Below are positions 1 through 9,129 of a stretch of 64,000 nucleotides of DNA, one piece after another. Numbering within the stretch: position 1 is the first letter of the stretch; each line of letters begins with the position of its first letter. The DNA lies in assembly GCA_016858145.1 (NCBI GenBank), contig JAEHOE010000138.1, forward strand, positions 1 to 64,000, written 5' to 3'. This DNA comes from Edaphochlamys debaryana (lineage: Eukaryota; Chlorophyta; Chlorophyceae; Chlamydomonadales). A program made the translations under genes and the position numbers. The notes beneath the pieces were generated by a model. That model made no database searches. It saw only the letters and a program-made list of their open reading frames with translations, and was not told the DNA's origin.

Positions 1-2875
1 CCCTGGTGCCGGCGCCGACCCAGCGGGGCGCGCAGCGGCCCCGCCAAGAGCGCGACCTGGAGGAGTGTCTGCTGGAGCTCTACGGAATGCTCAAACTGCT
101 GCCGGGCTTGAGTCCCTCGCATGCGGCGGCGCTGGCGGAGCTGCTCTCCGAGGAGCCCGCGGCCGCGGCGGCGCTCATCAAGCTTCACGCGGCGGCGCTG
201 CGGCCGAGCGGGGGAGATGGAGCGGGCGCCGTCGACGTCGCGTGGGTCCCTCGTGACGGAGGAGTGGCGTCGTCGTCTCATCTCGACTGTCGCCGCCATG
301 CTGTCCAAAGCCACTCCGCTGCCGCCCTCCCCTCCCGCGCTGTCCGTGCTGCGCTTCGTGCGGGCCATGCTGCGCGCCCAGCCCTTCCACGCCCTCGGCC
401 GTCAGCTGGCGGCGGCGGCGGCCGCTTTCGGCGCGGGCAGGAGCAGCGGCGGCAGCAGCGGCGGCGGGATGGTCTCCGCCGAGGCTTCCTTGGCTAGCAA
501 AATCCTCTGCGGCAGCAGCGCCACTGTTCACACAGTGTGCACGCTGCTGGGCCTCCTTTGCTGCCGCGAAGTGGCGCCTGGGCTTACGGTCGAGGCCGCA
601 GCGGAGCGGGCGGCGTGCGTGGAGGAATTTGCGCGGGGCCTGGCGGAGAGCGGCTTCCTGGAGCACTCGACGCGCCTGACGCTGATGCTGCAGGCCAGAT
701 ATCCTCAAGAGCTGCAGAAGGAAAGCAAACTCTTTTACATTCAGACCTTGTGGCGTGCCCAGGAGCGCGCGAGCGGCTCTGCACCCCTCATGTGGGCGCC
801 GCCCAGCCCGGGGATGGTGCTTCGGGCGCCGCCGCTCGCAGCGTCAGCCCCGCCGCCGCCGCCACCTGCGCTCGGCGCTCAGCGGCCGTTGCGTGCAGAC
901 GCGGTGCGGGTGTACGGGGTGGGGGACGCTGCGGGTGGCCGACCGGGGGACCTCGTACGGCCTGCCTGCGGAGCTGCAACGGCGGGACTCACGCTCTTGG
1001 AGACGGAGGAGGGCGGTGCTCGAGCCCTCGACCCCATTGCCCTCGAGCTGCTGCTCCGTCAGCTGGCCTCCGGCAGCGCCCTGCCGTCGCCCGGGCCCGG
1101 CGCTTCTCTGGAGCTGGCCCTGCGGGTGGGCCGCGCGGCGGTGGGCACTGTGGCAGCGAGCTTGCGCCCAGAGATCCTCAATGTAAGATCTCGGCTGGGC
1201 ACAGAGTTCCGCGACGGTCAGATCCGGCTACCAGGACTGCCGGCGACGCCGCTGAAGGCGAGCACTGTGGAAGCAGTGCGGCTGGCGGCGGGGGCTCTGG
1301 CGTGCGGCCGCCTGCTGCTGCCGCGGCAACGGCCGTCGCCGCGGCTGAGGCTCAGCGGGCCGAAGTGGTGGCGGTTGGCGGTATGGGTTTCGGCCATCAG
1401 CGCACACGAGCCCGAGGACTACCTGCAGCGGGTTGGGGGGCTGGTGGTGGAGCCCCTTCTTGCCGTGTGGCCGGACGGCCGCCTCGGTGGGTCGGGGGCT
1501 GCCGTGGGCTCTCCTACAAGCTTGGCCCGTTCACAGTGAATGAATCTTCTTCCCGGCAGCAGCAGCCACACTGAGGGGAGGTCTTGCACGGACGCGGGGC
1601 ACGGGGCACATGCGGATCGTCGTCAAGGCTCAAACCGCGGCCCTTGGGGGCAGCATTGGTTGGAAACAGTCCTGGGGATGTACTCTTGAAGGCTCAATTA
1701 AAGGCAGCTGTCCTCCTCTTAATCGTTGCCTCTCTCTCTCTCTCCCTGCCCTCCAGACCTGGACGCCCTGCCCCCTGTGGCTCCTCCCGAGGGTGGCGGC
1801 GGCGCTGGCGTGTGGGCTTCTGTCTTCGCTCTGCACCATGTTCAACTGCCCATCTTCCCGCAACCCGCCGGCGCTCTTCGCCGCCTGCGACGAGGCCCGC
1901 CCGGACGGGCCAGGCTTCGCGCTCTTCCTCGCGCCCCTGCTGGCGTACGGGGACACCGGGTCATGCCAGCTGGCCCTGGTGACTCTGGGCATGATGACAG
2001 CAAGGGGCACGGGCACTGGGCTGTTTGCCCACATGGGAGGGAGTGAGGGAGACGCGGAGCAGCGCCGCTCGGACACGGGCCCCTACAGGCGGGCCTCCGA
2101 GGGTTTCTTTCGAGCGGCCTCGGAGGCCATGTGCCGCTGCCGAGGCCTGGCCGGGGCCGATGCGGCGACGGCGGCGTGGGGCTCGGGCGGTGCAGCAGCC
2201 GCCGGCCCTGCCCCGTCGGCAGCCGCTGGGCAGCCCGCCGCCACGGGGGCTGGCAACAGCGCCGCCGCTGCCGGCTCTGGAGCCGCCGCGGAGGCGCCGC
2301 CGCCGCACCTGCTGCAGTTCAAGCAGATGTACGACTTCGCACAGGCATGGCGGCAAGAGGTGTCTGCGCCCGGCCCCCCCGCCGGCGCGGGCAGCGCGCT
2401 GGCCACCGTCACCGCCTTCGCAGCCGCCTTCAGAGCGACCTCCGCTGCCCCCATTGGTTCGAACTCCTCCTCCACTGCCTCCGCCGAGGAAGTGCGACGG
2501 GGGGAATCGGGACGCGGCGTCGGCCTGGGCCTTGGGGCGCGGCCTGGAAACGCCGCCGCCAAGGGCGCTGACGCCACGGCGGAGGGTGCTGGCAGCGCGG
2601 CCGCCACCGCCGCCGGCGCTGCCTCTGTCCAGGCCGGCGCTGGGCGTTCCGCCGCAAGCTCCGCCGGCGCCGCCGCTTCGCCTTCGGCGGAGGGTTCTGG
2701 CAGCGCTGCCGCCACCGCCTCGCCCTCCGCCTCCCCCGCCGCCGCCGACCCTGCCGCCGCGGCGGCGCCTCCAGAGCGCTGGGGCTGGTTCCGGGCGCTG
2801 CGGTGGCTCGCAGCTGGCGGCCTGACGACTGCCGCTGGCATGCTGGGAGGCAAGCGGGGCTCTGGGCAGGGATAG
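1..2875 (+). pseudogene. Copy 1 of tandem unknown gene family (5' cut by window, frameshifted)
   Basis: This is the first of three long paralogues in the array; I do not recognise the family. The start codon lies left of the window. Exon 1 runs to 1486 and exon 2 from 1757 to the stop at 2873-2875, with a GT-AG intron at the same place as in copies 2 and 3 (codon split CTC G|AC). Homology to copy 2 is continuous (LSVLRFVRAMLRAQPFHALG, LLRQLASGSALP, HLLQF), but the frame changes: one extra base near 248, mutually compensating small indels between about 810 and 990, and one extra G near 1791 just after the exon 2 start. It is therefore probably a decaying copy; homopolymer sequencing errors are the alternative. 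The C-terminal half of exon 2 is Ala/Gly/Ser-rich. Its C-terminal type (SGRG-VGLGLG, AAKGA) is shared with the fragment at 7740-8390 and not with copy 2. Confidence 0.7.
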
Positions 2876-3946
2876 GCCGTTGGTGCCGGTACGTGCGACC
2901 GACCGGGGGGTGCCAGGGCGGCAAGGGACAGCACGACATGGGGTTTGGCGTTTGGGGACATGCATAGCTTCAATCAATAGGCGACTTGTCCATAGTCAGA
3001 CGGGTGAAGGGTGGTTGGGAGCATGGTGTTGGCAAGGCACACACAGCTTTCCTTGTCATCGGCGTTAGGGCCACGTTGTCATTGCCAGAGGATAACATGA
3101 TAAAGCGTTGAAGGCAAGGGCTGGCAGGCGGCTTCAAGTCCGTGTGGCCGGCCTTTGCAGACCGTCACGCGGTGTTGCTCGCTGTCCAGCATTGGTCTGT
3201 AGGGCTGTACGTAAGCGGAGTATCTGATATGCTGTTATGCTCGCGAGGGCAGGCAGAACCGCCACCTAGACACGGGTAGACCTGGAGACGCAGGGATACA
3301 CCTTGGCGGCACCTTTCGTACTAAGCGCTGAGCGGCCGGTCCTGGCCGTGTATGCAAGGCAGGGCGAGCTAGGGGAACGAAGGCAGGGCCAAGCCCGTAG
3401 CTATTGCAGGATAATGTGCAGTGGGTTAGGGTTGGATGTTGCTGCTTATGGCATGATGAGGGCTTCCCAGTCACATGTATCGTTCGATGCGAAGAGCTGG
3501 TGGGGACGGGCGGGGGTTGCGGGGACGGCACGCTGGGGGGCGGGGCATGCACGGATGCAAGCGGGCGATACGTTCAACAGGCCTTGCACAGCTGAAGCTA
3601 CGCGAAAGGACACTCACAACCCCTGCTCACAACAACCAAGAGCTCTTGCCCTATCAAAGCGACGCCAGCACAACGCTGTTGCCTGCGTGACGCTGCTGAA
3701 AGACGCTTGAAAGCTGGGCGCGGCAAGCGCTGTGCCGCGCTTTCTGCGTTGTAGCGCTGCCGCCAGCCGCTTTCGACACGCCTGCAACCTTACATGGCTG
3801 TAGCAAGGTGGGGGCACTCCGGGAGGCATTTCAACTCAGGGCTTTTTGAATCCCCCGGCCGCAACTTCGCCCCCCTCTCGCGCTGTCTCCCGTTCCCGCA
3901 GGCGCTTTTGAAGCCCGGAGCTCTGCGTCTGCTTGGAGCCCCCGCG
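2876..3946 (+). other. Intergenic region and promoter of copy 2
   Basis: No convincing gene is present. The part from about 3235 onward is homologous to 15911-16568 upstream of copy 3, so the duplicated unit included its promoter. The region just before the ATG at 3947 contains a pyrimidine-rich CCCGCAG acceptor-like site (about 3895-3901) that is also present before copy 3, suggesting a 5'UTR intron. Confidence 0.5.
3541..3575 (+). promoter_or_regulatory. 35-bp block identical in the upstream regions of copies 2 and 3
   Basis: A 35-base stretch starting CGGGGCATGC and ending ATACGTTC is identical at 3541-3575 and 16202-16236, about 370-400 bp before the start codons, while the surrounding upstream sequence is only partly conserved. 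A retained regulatory element is plausible, but no known motif is recognised. Confidence 0.35.
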
Positions 3947-6900
3947 ATGCCGCCAAAGAGCCGCGGGCGAGGCGCGGGCGGAGCCGGGGGGAGCGCGTCG
4001 GGCTCTGCCGCGAGCTCCGGTGCCGCGGCTCCCTCGGCGGCGGCGGCTGCTTCGCTGCTGCCCGCTGGGCTGCGGACCGCTTTCCAGGAGCTGCCGCGCT
4101 GTGCGGACACCCAGGTGCCGGCGCCCGCGAAACGCGCGCCGTGTCTTGGCGGTCGCCCGAGCCCCAGCCCAAAGCGGGAGCTGTACACTCTATTGGTGCG
4201 GATATGTGATATGCTCGACGAAATACCTCTCATCAGCGCTCCACACGCGGCCGCATTTGCAGAGCTGCTCTCCCAGGAGCCCGCGGCCGTGGCGGCGCTG
4301 CTGCGGCTTTACGCAGCGGCGCTGCGGCCGTCCCGGGATGATGGAGCCTGCGCTATCGACGTCCCTTGGAGCCTGGTGACGGAGGACTGGCGGCGCCTCG
4401 TCATGTCCGTCCCCCTGACCCTGTACAAGATCGCGCCGCTGCCGCCCTCCCCTCCCGCGCTGTCCGTGCTGCGCTTCGTGCGGGCCATGCTGCGCGCCCA
4501 GCCCTTCCACGCCCTCGGCCGTCAGCTGGCGGCGGCGGCGGCCGCTTTCGGCGCGGGCAGGAGCAGCGGCGGCAGCAGCGGCGGCGGCGGGGCTGGCTCC
4601 AGCAGCGGCGGCGGGGCCGGCTCCCGCAGCGGCGGCGGGGCTGGCACCAGCAGCGGCGGTGAGGCTGTCCGCAGCAGCGGCAGCGGCGGCGCCAGGGGTG
4701 GCTCAAGCAGCAGCGGCGGCGGCGGGGCTGGCGGCTGCAGCGGCCACGGAGCTGGCACCAGCAGCGGCGGTGGCGACAGTGGCAGTGGCGGCGGCGGGGC
4801 TAGCTCTGGCAAGGCGTTCTGGGCCAACACACTGCTTCACCGGGGCTTAGCCATCGTCAACGCATTGAACTATGCGCTGGGCCTGGAGGTGGTCGCGTTG
4901 CTTCCCACTGAGGCTGCTGCGGAGCGGGCGGCGTGCGTGGAGGAATTTGCGCGGGGCCTGGCGGAGAGCGGCTTCCTGGAGCACGCGACGCGCCTGACGC
5001 TGATGCTGCAGGCCAGACATCCTCAAGAGCTGCAGAAGGAAGGCAAGCTCCTCTACCTTCTGGCCCTGTGGCAAGCCCTGGAGCGTGCGAGTGGCCCCGC
5101 CCGCCGCATCTGGGCGCCGCCCAACCCCGGAAACGCCTCCACCGCCGCTAGCATTGTCAGCCCCGCCGTCGCCGCCCACTTGCGCTCAGCGCTCGGCGGC
5201 CGCTGCGTGCAGACGGCGGTGCTGGTGTACGGCGTGGGGGCGCTGCGGGTGGCCGACCGGGGGCCCTCGTACGGCCTGCCGGCAGAGCTGCAGACGGCGG
5301 GGCTTGCGCTGATGACGAAGGATTCGATAGGCCTTCGCCGTCTCGACCCCGTCGCCCTCGAGCTGCTGCTCCGTCAGCTGGCCTCCGGCAGCGCCCTGCC
5401 GCCGCCGGGGCCCGGCGCTTCCCTGGAGCTGGCCCTGCGGGTGGGCCGGGCGGCGGTGGGGACTGTGAGATCGCGGCTGGGCACAGAGTTCCGCGACGGT
5501 CCGATCCGGCTACCAGAGCTGCCGGCGACGCCGCTGAAGGCGAGCACTCTGGAAGCAGTGCGGCTGGCGGCGGGGGCTCTATCGTGCGGCCGCCTGCTGC
5601 TGCCGCGGCAACGGCCATCGCCGCGGCTGGAGGCTCAGCGGGCGGAGTGGTGGCGGCTGGCGGTGGGGTCGGCGATCTTCGGCCATAGTGCGCCCGAAAG
5701 CTTCCTGCGGCAGCTGTTGGGGCTGGTGGCGGAGCCCCTTCTTGCCGTGTGGCCGGACGGCCGCCTCGGTGAGATGGGACGGGGATATGGGTCCCATGAG
5801 CTTAGGAGCGGTCTGGTTCAGTCTGGGGCAATGGCTTCTTTTCGCTGGACCCTTCGTTGCGAGGCCTGTCTGTGCAGGGGCACATGGCCCGAGTCCCATG
5901 GGCACTGCGAACACCTTCCAGCCACTCACTCGAACCCTTGCTCCGCCGCATTCCCTCCAGACCTGGACGCGCTGCCACGCGCTGCACCTCCCGAGGTCGC
6001 GGCGGCGCTGGCGGGCGGGCTGATGCCCGTGCTGTCCCACCTGCTCTCCAACAAGTCTGCCGCCGCCGCCCCGCCGGCGCTCTTCGCCGCCTGCGAGCTG
6101 CCCCGCCTGGGCGGTTCCAGCTTTGCGCTCTTCCTCACGCCCCTGCTGGCGTACGGGGACCCGTGCCTCTGCAAGGAGCTGCTGAACATGCTTGCCAAGA
6201 TGAGCCTGAGGACAGCGGGAGGGGCTGGAGGACCGCTCCTGTCTCTGCTGCTGGGCGGACTGGGCCCGGCTGGGGCCTCGGGGGCCACAGGCTCAGCCGC
6301 GGGGCGCGACCACAGCGACGGCTCCGGGCCCTACATGCACGCGTCCGAGGCCTTCTTCCGTGACGGCGCAGCGGCCATCCGCCGCTGCCGGGGTCTGGCG
6401 GGGGTGGGTGTGGCGCCGGGGGCGGGCGGCTCGGGCGGCGCTGCTTCCGCCGGCGCCGTTGCCTCGGGCGCCGCTGGGCAGCCCGCCGCCGCCAAGGGGA
6501 CTGGCAGGGGCGCTGCCGCTGCCGGCGGCGTCGCTGCGGAGGCGCCTCCGCCGCACCTGCTGCAGTTTCAAGCTATGTACGATTACGGCGCTGAGTCGTG
6601 GGGCGTGTTATCGGGGTACGAGTTTTCCGACGGCGCTGACGACGTACCGTCTGCCGCCTCTTCCGCTTCCACCGCCGCCGCTACGTCCTCAGCCGCCACC
6701 TCCTCCTGCGTCTCCACCGCATGTGACCTGGAGGAAGAGCTCGCGCGCCTCATCACTGACGTCATGTCTGACGGCGGGGAGCTGAGCGGGGAGGCGGCCG
6801 CTGCCACTCAGGCGCCTGCGGGAGGCGAGGGCGGCGCTGCTTCCCGCGGGCCGGCCTCTTCGGCCGCCGCTGCTCAACCCGGACTGGAGCCTGCGGCGGA

Positions 6901-7528
6901 GCCCGCTGCTGACGGCCCCGCGGCGGCGGCCCAGCTGGGGCACGCATGCGGGGTCGTGTTGGGGGACTTGGTCAAAGCGGCGCTTGGCGGCTCACCCGGC
7001 GGCGGCGATGGGGTTCCGTCAGCGGCGGAGGCGACGACGACGGGCCTCGCCTCCGCCGCAGCCGCCGCTGGGCTGCCAGCGGCGGGCACGGGAGCCGCCA
7101 TGGATGCTCTGATGGACCTTGGCCCGCGGCTCGCAGAGGCGATCTACGGTGACGGAGACTCGAGCGAGGACGAGGCAGCGCCGGCGGGTGGGTCGCCGGC
7201 GGGTGGGTCCGCGGGCAGCTCAGCCGCCGCAGCAGCAACCGCAGCGGCAGCCGCGGGCAGCCCGGGCGCCGCTGCCGCACCTATCAACGCGGCCGCGGGC
7301 TGCCCGGTCACCGCCGCTGCACCTATCGCCGCCGCCGGGGGTAGCTCCGCCTCCGCTGCGCTCTCTGCGGCGGGCGATGCTGCCAACACCGCCGCCACCT
7401 CCACCGCTTCTGCCCTCGCCGCTGCGTCCGACTCCTCCCTCGCCTCTGAACCCATCCCCGCCGCCGCCCCGGCGGCCGCCGATGCCGCCGATGCCGCCAT
7501 GGTGGTCGACCCGGTGCGTCGGGGCTAG
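3947..7528 (+). CDS. Copy 2 of tandem unknown gene family (intact), 1129 aa
   Basis: This is the intact member of the family; function unknown. Exons are 3947-5768 and 5961-7528 (3390 nt, phase-consistent). ATG 3947 is chosen because it opens MPPKSRGRG, matching MPPKSRRRG in copy 3; the frame is open upstream to 3794. The protein has a basic, Gly/Ser-rich N-terminus, an Ala/Leu-rich helical part (about residues 75-200: HAAAFAELLSQEPAAVAALL, LSVLRFVRAML), a Gly/Ser linker of about 90 residues, a conserved core (EFARGLAESGFLEHATRLTL; VLVYGVGALRVADRG; WPDGRL), then exon 2 with APPEVAAAL, FLTPLLAYGD, ASEAFFRDGAAAIRRCRGL and HLLQFQAMYDYG. The tail is Ala-rich with acidic patches. No signal peptide or membrane segment is evident. 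The 192-nt intron is in frame and stop-free, so retention would insert 64 residues. A TGTAA signal follows at 7655. Confidence 0.75.
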   Translation: MPPKSRGRGAGGAGGSASGSAASSGAAAPSAAAAASLLPAGLRTAFQELPRCADTQVPAPAKRAPCLGGRPSPSPKRELYTLLVRICDMLDEIPLISAPHAAAFAELLSQEPAAVAALLRLYAAALRPSRDDGACAIDVPWSLVTEDWRRLVMSVPLTLYKIAPLPPSPPALSVLRFVRAMLRAQPFHALGRQLAAAAAAFGAGRSSGGSSGGGGAGSSSGGGAGSRSGGGAGTSSGGEAVRSSGSGGARGGSSSSGGGGAGGCSGHGAGTSSGGGDSGSGGGGASSGKAFWANTLLHRGLAIVNALNYALGLEVVALLPTEAAAERAACVEEFARGLAESGFLEHATRLTLMLQARHPQELQKEGKLLYLLALWQALERASGPARRIWAPPNPGNASTAASIVSPAVAAHLRSALGGRCVQTAVLVYGVGALRVADRGPSYGLPAELQTAGLALMTKDSIGLRRLDPVALELLLRQLASGSALPPPGPGASLELALRVGRAAVGTVRSRLGTEFRDGPIRLPELPATPLKASTLEAVRLAAGALSCGRLLLPRQRPSPRLEAQRAEWWRLAVGSAIFGHSAPESFLRQLLGLVAEPLLAVWPDGRLGEMGRGYGSHELRSGLVQSGAMASFRWTLRCEACLCRGTWPESHGHCEHLPATHSNPCSAAFPPDLDALPRAAPPEVAAALAGGLMPVLSHLLSNKSAAAAPPALFAACELPRLGGSSFALFLTPLLAYGDPCLCKELLNMLAKMSLRTAGGAGGPLLSLLLGGLGPAGASGATGSAAGRDHSDGSGPYMHASEAFFRDGAAAIRRCRGLAGVGVAPGAGGSGGAASAGAVASGAAGQPAAAKGTGRGAAAAGGVAAEAPPPHLLQFQAMYDYGAESWGVLSGYEFSDGADDVPSAASSASTAAATSSAATSSCVSTACDLEEELARLITDVMSDGGELSGEAAAATQAPAGGEGGAASRGPASSAAAAQPGLEPAAEPAADGPAAAAQLGHACGVVLGDLVKAALGGSPGGGDGVPSAAEATTTGLASAAAAAGLPAAGTGAAMDALMDLGPRLAEAIYGDGDSSEDEAAPAGGSPAGGSAGSSAAAAATAAAAAGSPGAAAAPINAAAGCPVTAAAPIAAAGGSSASAALSAAGDAANTAATSTASALAAASDSSLASEPIPAAAPAAADAADAAMVVDPVRRG

Positions 7529-7654
7529 CCTACTTGGCAGCTCGGGGGCACTCAGCTGGGGAGCTGGTCGGCGGACAGCAGGGCTCGGGGCAGGCAGGGC
7601 GGCTTGGAGGACAGCAGGGCGCACGGGGCCACCCGGGGCGTGAGGCAGGGTCCC

Positions 7655-7659
7655 TGTAA
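7655..7659 (+). promoter_or_regulatory. Polyadenylation signal TGTAA for copy 2
   Basis: TGTAA lies 127 nt after the copy 2 stop codon. TGTAA is the usual poly(A) signal in volvocine nuclear genes. Confidence 0.5.
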
Positions 7660-7739
7660 GTCACAGGGCCACCTCCGTCTGGGGCCTCGGTCAGGTGCCC
7701 AGCGTGGAGCGTGCAGTGCTCCAAGCGCGGGCCCCGGGG

Positions 7740-8390
7740 GCTGGTCCCAGCGCTGACACCGGGCCCTACAAGCGGGCGTCCGAGCGAGGCCTTCTTCCGA
7801 GAGGGCGCAGGGGCAGAGGCGATCCGCCGCTGCAGAGGCTTGGCGGAGGCCGCTGACGTGCCGGCCGGCGGCTGGGGCAGCGCTGCTGCCGCCGGCCCCG
7901 CATCCTCGGCCTGCGCTCACCAGCCCCGAGGCAGCCGCGGCGCCGCCACCATACCTACCTGCTGCAGTTCGGGGACTTGCATGGGTTCGCGGTGGGCATG
8001 TGGGGGGTGGCGTCGGGGTTCGGCACCGCTGCTGCTTCCACCTCTGCCTCCACTGCATCCACCGCCGGGATCATCCAGGAGCTCGGTCGAAGGCTGGGCA
8101 CAGCGTTCGAAGACCTGCGCGAGGATGTGCAACCGGTGGAATCGGGACGCGGCGCTGGCGTCGGCGTCGGCATCGGCCTCAGGCCGCGGCCCTGGAGCGC
8201 TGCCGCCAAGGGCGCCGCCGCCGCTTCTTCGCCTCCCGTGGAGGGTGCGGGCAGCGCCATGCCCGTCGCCGCCGCTGCACCCACGAGTGGGGGTTCTGCT
8301 GGCAGCGGCTCCGCCGCGGCTGCGCCCACAACTGACGGTGCTGGCAGCGCCGCCGACGCCGCATCCTCAGTGAGGTGGTACGGAGCAGGA
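7740..8390 (+). pseudogene. C-terminal fragment of the same gene family
   Basis: Only the second half of exon 2 is present. It begins at the GPY-(K/R)RASE region (a CGAG duplication breaks the frame near 7783), continues with EAFFREGAG and RRCRGLAE, changes frame again before a degenerate HLLQF region near 7960-7975, then reads FAVGMWGVASGFG and a tail resembling copy 1 (PVESGRGAG, AAAKGAAA). No exon 1, start or intron is found, so it is a truncated duplicate. It lies between copy 2 and the retrotransposon. Confidence 0.65.
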
Positions 8391-8649
8391 GGATGCAGGG
8401 TCATAGCTCATAGCTCGCACAACAACGTGGGCGGGCGGGGTACGGTCTGTCTTCTCACCCTGCCTGACGGTGCTAGATTCCAGATAGGGTGCCGAAGGTC
8501 TGGTTAGTCTGGTGGGGAGGGAGGGGTTTTGCGACTGCACGCCGGGGGACGTGCCCGGGTTGACACTCATGAGCCCATCAGAACTTGCCCATCCACCAGG
8601 GGTCGGTCCATCTAACTAATGGGTATGGTCATGTGCGTGGGTCAGCCGT
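8391..8649. other. Short spacer before retrotransposon
   Basis: No gene or repeat is seen. The 3' end supplies the target site GAAGT. Confidence 0.4.
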
Positions 8650-8654
8650 GAAGT
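8650..8654. repeat. Target-site duplication (left), GAAGT
   Basis: GAAGT directly abuts the LTR at 8655 and is repeated directly after the other LTR at 15906-15910. Five bp is the normal duplication size for Ty3/gypsy integrases. Confidence 0.9.
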
Positions 8655-9083
8655 TGTTGTACCAGCCTAGTGCTTGAGCTGTTAGAACGCTAGTAAGAGC
8701 TAAGTGAGAACCCAGAGTCGTGTCCGTTTTGACGTGGCATTGAGCGAATGCCGGTTAGCGGCCAGAGGCCGGGTCTAAGTAGCTTCCGGAGTAACGGCAG
8801 GGGATTCCGAGGCGCACAGCTGGCGCGTGCCAGCTGTAGCTCTCGTAACTGCAGTCAGACGCTAACCGGTGACAGCACCACAGCTTCCAGGCGCTGTGGT
8901 GAAAGCACAGTGCAGCAGGGTGCTTAACCACGGGGCAGGTCCCAAGCAGTGCAGAGCGACGGAGGGTGTTGCGGACCCCCGCACAGGTGTCGCAGAAACA
9001 GTCAGACCAGAGTTCGGCCGCACTTGGCCGCACGACCGTAGACGTTCGCAGAATACGTCCGTTTCTACGGTCGGCGCACAACA
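8655..9083 (-). repeat. LTR (3' LTR of the element)
   Basis: 429 bp, begins TGTTGT and ends ACAACA as a short inverted repeat. It matches 15477-15905 base for base as far as I can read. Because the element is on the - strand this is its 3' LTR. Confidence 0.95.
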
Positions 9084-9087
9084 AGTG

Positions 9088-9097
9088 TTCCCCCTCT
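9088..9097 (-). other. Polypurine tract
   Basis: On the element strand this reads AGAGGGGGAA, four bases before the 3' LTR. This is the expected plus-strand primer for LTR retrotransposons. Confidence 0.8.
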
Positions 9098-9129
9098 AGG
9101 AGGCTGCGTCCTCGTAGCCTCACTGGCAG

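Noticed and set aside
5769..5960. Treating copy 2 as a single uninterrupted exon
   Set aside because: The open frame crosses an intron whose position, donor and acceptor match introns in copies 1 and 3, so the uninterrupted frame is probably incidental.
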